A stretch of DNA of 64,000 bases from Phallusia mammillata (lineage: Eukaryota; Chordata; Ascidiacea; Phlebobranchia; Ascidiidae), in contig QLIY01000706.1 in the NCBI GenBank assembly GCA_003260075.1, forward strand, positions 14,431 to 78,430, written 5' to 3'. The notes below the pieces were generated by a model. The model saw nothing but the letters and a program-made list of their open reading frames with translations. It did not search any database and was not told the origin of the DNA. A program made the translations under genes and the position numbers. Each line of letters opens with the position of its first letter. Within the stretch, counting starts at the first letter, position 1. This document shows, one piece after another, positions 27,701 to 42,400 of this stretch.

Positions 27701-30700
27701 AGTAGCTTGAAGTGGGTATGCAACAGGTACACTTGACCACTGTTTTTCCAAAGTAATTTCTCCCTGTTTGCCACAGATGTATTTGCGCCCCTGCAAGAGT
27801 TGAGCAAAAATCACCACATCAGTGTGACCCACTTCGATTCCATGACGATAAAGGTATCTACAAAAAATATAAAATTTTTGCTACTTTTTGGGAACTGTTT
27901 AGAAAGTGGATATTAGTACTGACATTTTTAGGTCAGGCTTAGTTATGTAAAACAAAGAGCAACTAGAAATGTGGCTTTCGTATATATTTCCAGATTATAT
28001 ATTTTATGCCCTATTCATTGATTTGTATGCTATATATACCATTTGACCAACTGACATGATTGTTTTTGCAAGCAAAACAAATTGGCACCCACACAGATGT
28101 TTATGCAAATTTGTCACAATATGAAATCGGTGCGATCATGTTTTTAGAGTCCGAAAAGGACGAATTAGTAAAAAGAATCAACCCAAATTTGAAAACTTCC
28201 TGTTCCTATTAAGATTACGCAAGAAAATAAAGAACAAATCCTCTTAAACCTCAAACAAATAAATCTCTGACTTTAACTTATTGTTGTCTACAGCCTGTTT
28301 TAAGCTGTTGGAATGGGGACCCATAAAAATCGTTACATTAATTTCGCTTTACCAAGATTTTAAAATGGGTTATTCAATCAAGAAACCAATTATTATTAAG
28401 TAACAATGGATATTTAAGAGACATTATTTTATGTCAGGTGACAAGGGGGAAAATACGGACAATCACATGCTCTGCTTTAGACCTTAAGGCAGTTTTAATT
28501 TTGGGGCGTAACTTACTTTTCATGGACATCATGTAGTTCTCCTCTAAATTCCTCCTTCTCTCTTGGGGACATTTCTTTTCGGACGAGGCGATGTTTTGAA
28601 CCTCGAGACCCAGATACGTGTTCACGTAACAAGTACTGTGAATTAAGTTAGGCTAACTTAAGGCTTTAGAGCAGTGGTTCTTAACCTTTTTTCCTTACTG
28701 CACCCCTCTCAAATCACCAACCAATTTTCGCACCCCCTTTCAAATCACCAACCAAATTTCGCTCCCCCTTCTGTAATTGCTTAAATAGAATAGACCTAAC
28801 CAACCTTAATGATTCAGTATCCCCCGCACCCCCTAGGAACAGTTCTCGCACCCCTTGGGGGTGCGTGCACCCCTGGTTAAGAACCCCTGCTTTAGAGAGA
28901 GTAAAAAAGGTAAAACAATGCAGAAGACAATTTAAATCTAAACCTTGAACAGCATTCAGACCAATAGTTGAAATAGGTGCCTAATAAAAAACATTAGCTG
29001 TTACTGACAAAAGTCAAAAACTTGCAACATTGTAGAAAATGTATTTGCATGAAAACCATGCACATGAGCTCATAGTAAAACAAATCTACCTTCACGCTTC
29101 CATCAGACACAGCAATGACTTTTGCTTCTTCCATATGAGGCCAGTTCACATAAACAGAATTGCCTAGCAACCTTCCACCTATTTCTTCTAGACTCTACAG
29201 ATTTAGTTGGTTTTGTGTAAAAGTTTTTTTTTACATTTTCGTTTTGTTTTACCTCATCTAATTTTGACAAAGCACTGTACGACTGTTTGCCATCATCTAG
29301 CTTCTGCAGTTGTTCGTATGTGGACATGATTTCTAGTATCATATTCTCACCCCTACTCATGCTTTGAAAGACGCGTACACCAGCTTTTTTCAAGTAAGAC
29401 CTAAGATGTACAAAGAAAGTCTTAAGTGAAAGATAATTATTGGTCAACAATAAGCAACAAGATAGGTGTTTGTTTTTGAGCCAGGGCACAGATTATGTAT
29501 TGAAAAAGTCTTGCAGAAGACTGAACAAAACTTTATAATGATGCAATAAAAGAAACAAGTCACACTCAACTAGTTTATCGCACTTAAGCAGCAGCAGGCA
29601 CAAGCAACTACATAGCATGAAACACCAGTCAAACTAATAAATTTCTTGCAAAATTTGGAGCAGTTTGATAGTTTATGCCGTAAAGCCACAAAACTACACT
29701 ACAATTAGGAAACATATTCCTATTAAAATTCTTCCATCTGGATTTTTCACCACTAGACACTAGAGTTTGAATGTTCCTGTAGGAACACCAAATGCTTTTC
29801 AGTTAAACAGTAGCTTAGGCTCCTACTAAAATACTATTTCAAATGACACAACTTTAACTATTTTGTAAAAACAATTTGCGAGCAGTTATATTTATTGTAA
29901 TAGCAAGACTAACCTGTGTGGCAGATGGTAAAGAGTTGGGAATCCATGGTAATAAACAGAAAGATGACAGTCAGGTAAAAGACCCTTCACATAAGATCGA
30001 AAGTCTTTCTTCAACCATTGTTGACTTGATATTGTGGTCAGCCTAAAATGTAAATCAAGGACTGTAAATATTTAAGTCCATTCCTTCACAGTTTAATATT
30101 GCCCATTTTTTTAGATTTGGTAAAATTGAATAACTGGTAACAGAAGTCATTTAGAAATAGTCTACATGCGAAAATTTATTGTTTAAACATCATTCAGATG
30201 TATAGGCCATAGGCGCCGAACACGGGTATGCCGGGTATGCCACGCATACCCGAACGAAAACCTCGGGTATGCCGCATACCCAAGAATCGGACCAACGTTA
30301 GTCATGCGTTATTACTTCATGGAACAATTGATTTCAATCGCTGTTATTGTTTTACAACCCATGAATTGTTCGCATTCATTACAATTGTGACAATTGTAAC
30401 GCCTTTAAGAAGCATTGGAATTTAAACATCAAAGGGCGGTAAAAAGCACAACAAAGGTATTGGCGCTGACGCTGCGCCGGCTATTACGTCAACAACCACG
30501 TGATAAAAGTTTAGCGTTTGTAAACTAAATTATGAGAATGCAGTTCTAACTTCTAACTGCTTCTACCGCAAGAACAACGACTATCTAATTTCAACAGAAA
30601 ATACAACAACGCTTATTGTTACGTCACAAACGTAAGGTTGGAACTTTTACAAAAATTAACGTGTTATCTTGTCGAAAGTTTCTGGCAGTTTGGGACATCG

Positions 30701-33700
30701 TTTGAAGTACACTAAACTTTAAAATTAATTATGCGTCACAAACAATTCACTGCGTTAAATATGCAGCACGTTGTAAACGAAACAAGCGATTTTTAAACGT
30801 AAAAAAAACGATTTTTGTAATGGCTAGACCAGAAGTGTTTGCGCTTTTATACAATAACTTAGTTATATTATAGAGAAAATGAATGTTTACACATAAAAGT
30901 AATTCGCGACGTAAGGTTGCGTTCGAGCTAAATCTTTTTTATCTTTATTGTCCCGCCTCCCCGTAATTTCGGCAAGTGGGTCCTATTTTAATGTGCAACG
31001 CAGTGTTACCGCGCACAAACATGCGTTGATTTGCAACAGTAGCAGAAGGGCCTGGCGGTGGAATTATGGCGTGTAAACCAGTGCTCTTCAACCTTTTTAT
31101 TGACGCGGAACCCTTAAGGTATTTTGTCAAACTTTGCGGAACCCCCCTAAAAATAATTTTAATGAATGNAACGTAAGGTTGGAACTTTTACAAAAATTAA
31201 CGTGTTATCTTGTCGAACGTTTCTGGCAGTTTAGGACACCATTTGAAGTACACTAAACTTTAAAATTAGTTATGGGTCACAAACAATTCACTGCGTTAAA
31301 CATGCGGCACGTTGTAAACGAAACAAGCAACTTTAAAATGTAAGAAAAACGATGTTTGCTCTTTTTTATAATAGTGTTTGCTCTTTTTTATAATAGTTAT
31401 TGTAGAGAAAATAAATGTTTACACATAAAAGTAATTCGTGACGTAAGGTTGCGTCCGAGCTAAATCTTTTTTATCTTTATTCCGCCTCCCTGTAATTTCG
31501 GCAAGTGGGTCCCATTTTTTTAATGTACAACGCAGTGTTACCGGGCACAAACATGCATTGATTTACAACAGTAGCAGAAGGGCCTGGCGGTGGAATTCTG
31601 GCGTGTAAACTCGCATACTGCAAGCTTTAACGTAGTCTCACCCTACATGGCGACAGGGAACTAATTTGGTATTTCATGACGTCATAAAATATGGCATACC
31701 CGGGAAAAATTTAAAGTCGGCGCCTATGGTATAGGCTATACCCATCAAGGGGTCAAGTAGAAATATTTTTTCTAAAATGGGGTCGCAGAGCAAGAAAGTC
31801 TAAGAAGCCCTGATCTAAAGGTGTTTTATTAACTTTACAGGTTACACTTTTAGAGTGTCTATTTACAAACCACATGTAAAAATTGAATCAGATTTAGTAT
31901 TTATGTTTTATTTAATGCAATGCTAAGACACATATCAGACACACTAGGTGCGGAGTAATTTTAAAGAGAAGAAACAATACTTAAACTACAATCAAAAAAA
32001 TCATATTTAAAACACATTATTTCAGATCTTTGCATAATCCGGACAAATTTTTTGCTCCAAATGGGTCCAGGTTCATTGTATGTGCAAATTGCGTTGACAA
32101 AATTTCAAAGCAACATGTTTATTTTTTTGTATTGTACTAACCTTGCTGTACATGTCTCTATGTTTGGAAACACTGCTTCTAAAGTTGATTTTACAAAAGT
32201 GGTTTGATTTGGGTCATGTTGAAATAACAGACAAGGACCAGGCTGATTCCGTCTTCGCTCTGAAGCTGTTAGTTTTTGTACACATGGCTCCATTGCTTTT
32301 ATGAGACGATTCTGGAAATCAAATAATGTTCAATTTTTTTTTTAACCAAGATACTAAATAAAACAAATTAATGTCACGCTTGTAAAAAAGTCATACACCA
32401 TAACTTATGTCAGCTGCACACAAATTCAGATAGGTGGCACAAAGAGCACTAAGCCATTAAAAAGGATATACCTCTAAAAATGCCGACAGGGCCATTTGAG
32501 TTGGGATAAGGTATTATTATTCAAACTTGAATAAAACAAACGTTTCAAAAAACTTATCGCGACACTTGTTACTGATTACTCGGGTTCTGGTTTAGCGCTC
32601 TACCACCGCAACTAATTAAACATAACAGACTTAACAGAACAACTATTCAGTTCTAAACCTCAACAAATGGTATGCATTTTACAACTTCAATAAAGGCATA
32701 ACTTTTTACTGTACCACACCTCATCAATAAAAGGAATGAGGACCACAGCCTCCCAATCTTGCTGCTTTCCATTCAAATCAGTGTCAAATTTGACTGGATA
32801 GAAATCCCCAATAGGAGAAGTCTCTTCATCCATAAGTTTCTATGGGACAAAAATTCAAATACTTGTTATACAGTAGGCTTAACATTGCATTTTAATGATA
32901 AGCCCTATACAGGTGACCATATTGGCCTATTATTTTGTTATATTTGATACTTATTTCACAATTCACAACAAATCTAATTCTACAACCAGAAACACGCATG
33001 TGCTTTTTTGAAATAGTTTTTTTTAAGTTTTCATGATGAAAATAGTGGCCAAAATAGACGTAAAAAGCTACATGCTTTATTGTTAAAACGTTTCGACAAA
33101 TGCTCATGCCACCAACAGTGATATGTCATTTTTTAAGTTTTGCAACATAAGGTTTCATAAAGCAGCATACATATACCTAAGAAACCCACACTTAATGATT
33201 TGCTCTCATTTTTTAATAGTCCAAAAATTGTCAAAACTTATTCTAAAAAGCACTCATAAACACCAATCAATTGGCTAATTCGGTATAATGCCTATAATAG
33301 AAATGGCGTGCTATGAAACACTAATCATTTAAGATTTGCAATGTCACTAGGTTGCATTAACTTGTTCTGTTATGCATGACATGTAGTTTTTCCTGCATAA
33401 ATCTCTGGGCCAAAGACAAAGGGGGCAAATCAACATAATATTTTACCCATAATGCTTCAGGCACACAGTCGTTGCTTGCAGCAGGCAAGACAGCCATCAG
33501 TTGTTGAAATGGTAAAAATGGCTTGTTCAGTTTAAATTTCAGCTTAAAATTTGATATCCTTTGAAGGTCGGACATGTATGGAGAGTAGTGGTACGGGTAA
33601 TACCTACAAAAACATAAAACAAACAAAAGGTTTTATATTTTTTTGTTTAAGCAAAATGAAGCATGCTGGGTAAATGTCTATGCTCAGATTTATTGTTTTT

Positions 33701-36247
33701 AATGCAGTGTTTGAATTGGCATGTGCTGTAGTATATTTTGCAGACTGTGACCAGTAAAGGTTAATACAAATCATTTACCCTTCAAATTTTATTATATCTT
33801 ATTAATATTTCATTTTGGACAAATATGGAAAATTACTTTTAAGTAACAAAAGCGAGAACACTTATTTTAAAACAACATAAAGCATGCAAACCACAAAAAT
33901 GTGCAATTTACACAAACAATGTCAACACCTTGTGCATACCAGTGAGCACCAAGTACAGTAAACCTCCATTAATCCTGGCCCATTTGAACCCCAAAAATTG
34001 CCCGGATTAGGCAAAGAGCTTTACTGATGTCAATTAGTTCAAAACCACATTAAATATCATTTTTACTTCAAGTTTTGTCTGAATTGGCAAAGACCCCAAT
34101 TAACTGATGTTGATTAGTTAAAGCCCTACCACCACATCACCAATCATTTACACCAGGGGTCACCAAACTACGGCCCGCGGGCCGGATCTGGCTCGAGACC
34201 CCCTTTTTTTGGTTTGCCAAATCGTATTGATAACTTTGTAACATTCAAAAATTAATCAACTCCTCACGAAAGTTTTCCTTTTGCGATGTGTAGAATAATA
34301 TTGCCTAGTTTCATAGGATTACAACGCCCAGGATTGTTCCAAGGCCAGTCTGTTGTGTCACAGACAAGACTACAAGTGTCAATTGTGCGCAAACAAATGC
34401 CTTTGGGGGGGGGGTAAATTGACTGAAAAACGAAGTAACAAAATTATTTTACCGTCTGATCAAAAAAATCAGAGCCAGTATGTTTGTGTAAAACATAACG
34501 ACGTTTCGACACGTGCTTTTGCCATCACCGGGTTATAAGAATTAAAAGCGACAGAAGGCATGCAACTAAGTGATGCACTAAGGTAAAAAAAGGGCGACAC
34601 AAAGTAAAAGGTCAAAGCAATTAAATGGAGTTAAATTAAAATGTACATGAAAAGGTTGCAAATTGGTGTGGGCAAGGCGTGACCGCTAGATATTAAACAA
34701 GTAGAGTGGTGTTGATTATTTTACCGTGATTTTAAACTTTTCTTCATAATAGGGGGGGGGGGATTTATTCAAATAAGGTGAAGATACGGTTAACCAAGAT
34801 TTACTGTATTGCCTTAATTGCTCAGCTAAACACACAAACAGAATTTTATTTTTCTTACCAACTCCATGACTGAACGCCATTGTAATAGTAATGACAAATC
34901 CACTGCAGACCAAGAATGTATTCATATGCAATTCTATCCACTGCGTCAGTGCTTGCCTGAGAGCAAGATAAAAGCTTTACATGAAATTGACTGAAAAGCG
35001 AAGTGACAAACTGAGCAGAAAAATCAGAGCCAGTATATTTGTGTAAAACATAACAACGTTTTGACAAGTCCTATTGTCATCATAAGGTCATAAGAATTAA
35101 AAGCGACAGAAGGCATGCAACTAAGTGACGCACAAAGGCACAAAAAGGGCAACACAAAGTACAAGGTAAAAGCAATTAAATGGCAATAAAAAAGCGCACA
35201 TGGAAAGGTTGCAAACGGGTGCACCCATGGCAAGGCGCGACCGCTAGATATTAAACAAGTCGAGTGGTGTTGATTATTTTACCGTGATTTTAAACTTTTC
35301 TTCATAATAATGCTTTTTGTGGAGTTTGAATTCCTGTTGAAAGGTGTCGAATTCTGCATCACCCTCCCATTCGTCATGGCTTTCGCTACCCTCGGATGGT
35401 GTCATTGTCCCTTGCTGGATCGCGAGATCTATTGGAAAGTATTTAATTGGGGGGGGGGAGTGTCGAATTCTGCATCGCCCTCCCATTCGTCATGACTTTC
35501 GCTACCCTCGGATGGCGTCATTGTCCCTTGCTGGATCGCGAGATCTATTGGAAAGTATTTAATTTGTGAAGATCACTGAAACAAGGATTACAAAACTATA
35601 ATACTGATTGTTTGTACCCAAGGGAAGGCCCAATTTCACTATTTGCACTTTTTGTGCACAAATTTAAAAATTAATTTTTTTTTCTTTTTTTTTCTTCATT
35701 TTTTGTGACTGGTAGAACGATTGGTTGATTGGTGGATTTTAAATAAAATATTTTTCACGTATATACTTAAATGACACTTTCGGGTTTAACTAAAGTTTCA
35801 AGGTAAGAATACCTCATTGATTGATTGAATTTAACCACAACCAGAATAGTGTTTTTTGGGGACCGAGAGAAAGTGGCATAGTAGCGAAAGTTGTTTGTAA
35901 AAATAGCCTTGTGATGTGACAATGTACTGTAATGCCGTGTTATGTTGTACCATTATAATTTATTACAGTATACAGCATAATTTATTACAAAAATACGAAT
36001 AGATCGTGCCTAGAACAAACAAGATCTGTTAGTTTCGTCGTGACACAAGCACAGAACGGCGTTTACATAACTCGCTGCAAAGCTGTGAAACCTCTTAACA
36101 AGACCACGTTTGTTTACTCAACGATTTGTTTTTCATTTTTTCTCTGTTTTATCATGAGCTCAAACCGAAAATTGTCAATAGGCCTATTTTTTCAATTCAA
36201 AACCAGACCGTTAATACAGTAATACTGTACTCTCATGTGTCATAGTA

Positions 36248-36329
<82 letters not shown>

Positions 36330-36373
36330 TAGTAGCAAGGGTGGCATAATAGCAAGGTGGCATAGTATCGAAG

Positions 36374-36440
<67 letters not shown>

Positions 36441-39400
36441 NGTTGACCTACATTAACGTTTACAGCGCAATATAACTAACATCGTAACATCTTAATTCCA
36501 ACCAGTGAGAAAATGCTCTAGTGACGACTGCGTTCATACGTGAAGCAGAGGCATTTTTTCCATGCACCACTCGTCAATCACTCCCATTGTGTCAGCTGTG
36601 CACTGAGCGAGCACAAATTTGACAAACGACAGCATGTAAAAACACATTTGGGACTGTAAGAGTAATTACTGAGCCGATTGCACTGTAATTTTTAACAGCC
36701 AACAAGGAGCACGACTATACACAGCTGTTTAAAATTTCAGCAGGTTAAGTCTTGTATTTCTGACCTCANAGTAATTACTGAGCCGATTTCACTGAAATTT
36801 TTAACAGCCAACAAGGAGCACCCTATCCACAGCTGTATAAAATTTCAGCAGGTTAAGTCTTGTAGTTCTAACCTCATTAACATGTGAACAAACAAACAAA
36901 TATTTGGGGGTAAAGGGGTGAAAATGGATATATACAACTTCAAGTTACAAAATACTTTAAAATACGCTGCAATGTACCAATAAAAAAGTATGAAACTCCA
37001 GAATCATCTGCTTTAGCAAGTATAGCCATTTAAAAAAATTCACGTTTTGGGGGGCTGTGGGTGAACTGAGGTATCAAACGGGGTCAAAATTAACATGGAC
37101 CATCTTTAGACCAATATCTATAATGTGTGTAAATTTGAAAAAGTTTGAACCATTCTTTCTTGACCAAAACCATGGGAACAATTCTACGTTAGACGGAAAA
37201 AAAATATAGACAAAAACAATATGTGTCCCCTTAAGGAACCCATAATGATAACCAATAAACAATAGTGTACATTGCAGACAAAGTTAAGAACATAAATTCT
37301 CTACTGGGATCAGCCCTGTATGTTCATGCAGACCAGCAATCATGGCACACTCATTTCTAAATCATAGTTCGCCAGGCTCACTACGAAGTTGACATGTGCA
37401 GCATATAAGGAAGGCAACAGTGCTTGTGATTTGACTTTCAACATGCTCACTGCTGAGCCTGTGTAGCTCATTTGGTAGATCGCAATTGCAGGAAAAGCTT
37501 GTGTTGTGGGTTCCAATCCCACCACAAACCAGATTTTTTCTAGCATGCGCCTTGCCACATGAGAATGCTGGGTGACTGGCTGATACGACATTACACCTTT
37601 AATAGGCCTGGCGTACTATGATTGTGAAGACGAAGTAACACATTCATGAATGCTCAACTACCTTTGACAATTCTTATAGACTTGGCTTCAGCATTTTGTT
37701 GCAGTTCCAGTTTTTTGTCAACTGGAGACAGATTTTCTTTCTTCGCAGATTTTTTGGCGCTCGTTTTTGAAGCCATCCACTTGTAGTCATCATAAACTTC
37801 TTCAAAGTGGTCATGGTCATACTAAAGCAAAATTTATGACTTTATTTTAAGAGTTTTGTTTTCAAATTTCAATATTTTTTAGGGCAGGGGTGTGCAACCT
37901 TTGTTACTGTGGGGCCAAATACAATTGCCAGGGGGGGGGGTACCTGTATATAACACAAGGTGATTTTACTTTTTTTGCACACCAAATATGCTTAACTACA
38001 AGTAAAATTCGCACTTGATTCTAGCCACACATTGTCAGGCTGTATAAAAATAGCACCAGGCGCAATAATCTGCTTAAAATTATATAATAGTTGAACTTGT
38101 TTGCCAGAATGTTTGAAATCCAAGTGTCTCTGTGGGCCGCACAACCTTTATTCATGGGCCGCATTTGAGTGCACACCCCTGTTTTAGGGTACGTCAGCAT
38201 ACAGAAAGCGTTAAAAAATTACAACAAAATTTATTCTTGACACAAAAATGGATAAAATCATTATTATTTGTTAATACACTTGTTGCTATGTTAGTATAAG
38301 TCTGCAAACTGCTAGTTACTTAAACCCTATTACACAGCTTACAAATGGTATATTAAGCACAATGGGAAAAGTTTACATCTGATCAAAATAATTACTGAGG
38401 AAATGGCTTCCAAGAAAGCTTGAAACCTTTTGAGATGGATAATACCGCGTTCATTCAAATAACCATCCAACGAAGGCAAAACTTTAATATAAGTTTGATA
38501 CAAAAATGGAAGAGCATTCTGAGCAATGTGCAAGTCTGGAAGGTGAGGTATGAAGTCGTTGCCAATCAGAAAACCCATCAACACCCAGTCATCAATGATG
38601 GCTTCAATGTCATATGGAAATGACAATGTGGTCTGAAAAATATTTAACACAACTAACTGTAATAACCAACATTTTATAACTGGGATCAGCCCTGAAGCAT
38701 TTATGTAGACCAGTGACCACAGTCACTACAAAGCTGACATATGCAGCATACAAAGTAGGTGCTTATGATTCAATTTTGAAGGCTCACCACTGAGCCTGTG
38801 TAGCTCAGTTGATAAAGTACGAGTCCTGGAAGACTCCTATCGTGGGTTCGAATCCATAGGAATGCTTGGTGACCAGTTAATTTGGTATAATGCAGTTTTC
38901 AATGAACCTGGCATGCTATGATTTACTGACTGTACAGTTTTGGTTTTGGGTCATCGCAACAAAAACTGCTTTTGTTTTTAAAAGTTCCCCAACATGATGC
39001 ATGCCAGGCCCAAAAGTGTAGCAATGATTCAGCGGTTCACCAAGTATTTCCCTATGGCAAGGCACAGGATAGAAAAATCTAGCATGCGATGGGATTTGCA
39101 CCCTCGACAGAGGCATTACTGGGACAGTGCCAATCCCAGTTATCAATTTATGTTCATCTTAGCTGATCATTGGATGTATTGTAGGTGGCATTAAAATTTA
39201 AAACTCAATAAAAAGATGATGTTTTCAATGAATCTGCTTTATAAACTGACTACGAATACTGTTTCTGTTTGGAAAAATCAAATCCATACCTTAAGGAGTT
39301 TAAATTCATGGTCAATGTATTCACGAAGCAATGAGATGTGCAAAAGATGAAATGTTGTCTCTTCTGCTCGAGATGTACGAGAATTTTTCTTTGACCGAGT

Positions 39401-42400
39401 AAATTTCACTTCTTCCCTGTAACCATGGAAACACTTTTAAATACAAACTATATTTTAACAAAGATATAAAACCAGCTTAACTATGGCACATTGGCACATA
39501 TGTAGTACAGTTAGTAAATTTTAGTCGTTCCATTTTTTCACACCTAATATATATATAATTATTTAACCAAGTGTGTTAGTTTGGGGTTACCAAATATATA
39601 GTTGAAATGCATAGATTTATAAAAACTAATTACTTGTCAATTTTTGTTAATAAAATTTAAACTTAAAATGCATGTGTTGAACATACTTAGCTGCTAAGTA
39701 AAATAAATAAAAAACACAAATACACATTACAAAATATGATATTTTTACCAAAACAATCAATGTAAAAAGAAAAGTAGTATTTTACCTTAACAAGGAAAAA
39801 TGGGGTTCATGGGTGCAGAGACCGAGTATAATCAAATCAGCATCGAGGCCATATAAACAATGTCTTGTGTTAGCATTGTAACCTGGTTGAGACCGATCAT
39901 ATCGTATAAATTCCATAATCTTGTGCTCTCCTTCACCAGGGGTCTGTACAAATTTGAAGAAAATAGTTTGAATTGATGAAACACTTACAACAACATTTAC
40001 ATAATAACTGCTATCACTGCCCCAAAATTGTATTACTTCCACATTAAACTAGGGGTAGACCCGATAATTAAATGTGGAGCTCTTTACACCATAACTTATG
40101 TCAGCAGCACATTTAGCCTTTTTTAATAGGTAGCGCAGGAGCTGAGTTATTTATTTAGCGGCTGAATGGGGGAAGGGTTGAAAAGTAATTTTTTAAAATT
40201 TTACACTAAAAACTAAAATTTGGGGTTAGTTTCGTATTTTTAATGATAATACCCTGATAGCCCTAACTGTCAGCATATTTTGAGATATACCTTTTTCAAT
40301 AGGAATTGTGCTCTTTGAGCCACCTGTAGAAAATTAGCTAAATGTGCAGCTGGCGTGAGTTTGCTGTTAATAGATTTTCCACAAGTAAAGGGCGCCAATA
40401 TTGGGCATAGTACAGATTATCAGGATCTGCCTTTTTGTCATTGGACAGCCGGCAAANGTTTCGTATTTTTAATGATAATACCCTGATAGCCCTAACTGTC
40501 AGCATATTTTGAGATATACCTTTTTCAATAGGAATTGTGCTCTTTGAGCCACCTGTAGAAAATTAGCTAAATGTGCAGCTGGCGTGAGTTATGGTGTTAA
40601 TAGATTTTCCATAAGTAAAGGGCGCCAATATTGGGCATAGTACAGATTATCACGATCTGCCTTTTTGTCATCCGACAGCCGGCAAACACTACGTTTGCAA
40701 CCATGTTATTTTTGCTTGGCGCAACTCTGCTTTGAGCATTGGCCATTCGCTTATCGCTTATCAAATGCTTTAATGCTCTGATGTGGCCTTTGTTAGTTCA
40801 ATTTTTACATGGTAACATTCATTTAGGTTTTTGCAGTAAGCAATAGTGATGCGACGATACCAGGTTTTAAAGCGAGTACCGATACCGAGTACGAGTACCA
40901 AATGCATATACCTTCAATACCGAGTACAATTACCGAGTACTTAAGTGTAGTGTTGTACTTAGTTGTATATCACTGTCTAATTTATCTGCCATGGTCGGGG
41001 TACAGGCGTGCACACACACATGCCGAAAATGTAATCTCCACGTGATAGCGAAAAAGATATACATAAACTGGCGGAACTTTTTTCCAATTTTGTGCTATCT
41101 GAAGCAAATATTGGCATAAAGTTGCCTGTATTCTTATGGTGCAAATCGGCCTTTGGTACTTGCATGTTGGTATCGAAAACTGAGACAAAATATTTGCATA
41201 CCGAGTACGAGTATCGATACCACTGAAATCATTCGATACCATCGTTACCGAGTACTCGTCCCATCACTAGCAAGCAAAGCACAACTATGTAACTACATTT
41301 TTGTTGTTGCTGTGTCATACAATCAGCTAACATTTGCATTTTTAACAACATGGGGGGGGGGGAGCACAACTATGGAACTACATTTTTGTTGCTGTGTCAT
41401 ACAATCAGCTAACATTTGCATTTTTAACAACATTGGTTTTTATACCTTTTACTACAAATTAAATATTTAACAGTTATTTAAGAGCTTTAAATAACAGTTA
41501 TATATCTGCCTACTTATCCACTGATAATGGGGATCAGCCTTCAAAAACTCACATCAGTTATTTCCTAACTAAACTCTGCTCTTTTAGAAAGATGGCTTAT
41601 TTGGTTTGATAAATAGTTTCACAACACACACTATCAGATCTGCTGATAAATCTACATGTAACAAAATTCCCTCCGAAAAACATTGGTCAACTGACCTGAT
41701 GCCCGGACAGATACACATCAACACCTTGCCACATTCTGTCATGGGATATTTTAGTCTTGACAAAGTATTCAAGTTGGTTCTGCAGACGCTCCATGAAACT
41801 TGTTCCTTGAAAAGTTTAAAAAAGCATGACTACCTACATTTGGTCTACATTTAATTTGAGCTTTTTAGCCATAGAATGGAAATTAACCACTAAATGACAA
41901 CTTGTCTTTGAGCTAAAATTTTAACAGTAATAATTTTGGCAAATACCACCATTTACACATGGGGGGGGGGACCTTGAAAAGTTTAAAAAAGCATGACTAC
42001 TACCTACATTTGGTGTACATTTAATTTGAGCTATTTAGGCATAGAATGGAAATTAACCACTAAATGACAACTTGTCTTTGAACTAAAATTTTAACAGTAA
42101 TAATTTTGGCAAATACCACCATTTACACATAATTAAAATGCACAATTGTTGCATTATTTATTTTTCCCCCTTTACCCTGACTGACTTGCACCAGTTTGTT
42201 AATACAGTTTAGTCAAGAAAGCATTTTGACATGTGCAACATACGAGTCAGGCAACATTGCTTGTGATTCGACTTTCAACTGTTTCACCGCTGAGCCTGCA
42301 CAGCTCAGTCGGTAGAGCGCCAGTCCGGCAAGACTCCTGTCATGGCTTCTGCGATCCCACCGCAGTCTATTTTTTTATCCTTGCCATGTGGGAATGCTTG

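Noticed and set aside
36235-36456. polyglycine open frame
   Set aside because: Homopolymer G-run next to an N; an assembly artefact.
42296-42365. tRNA gene
   Set aside because: A- and B-box-like words belong to a dispersed SINE; no acceptor-stem pairing or anticodon loop could be formed, and the same body recurs elsewhere.
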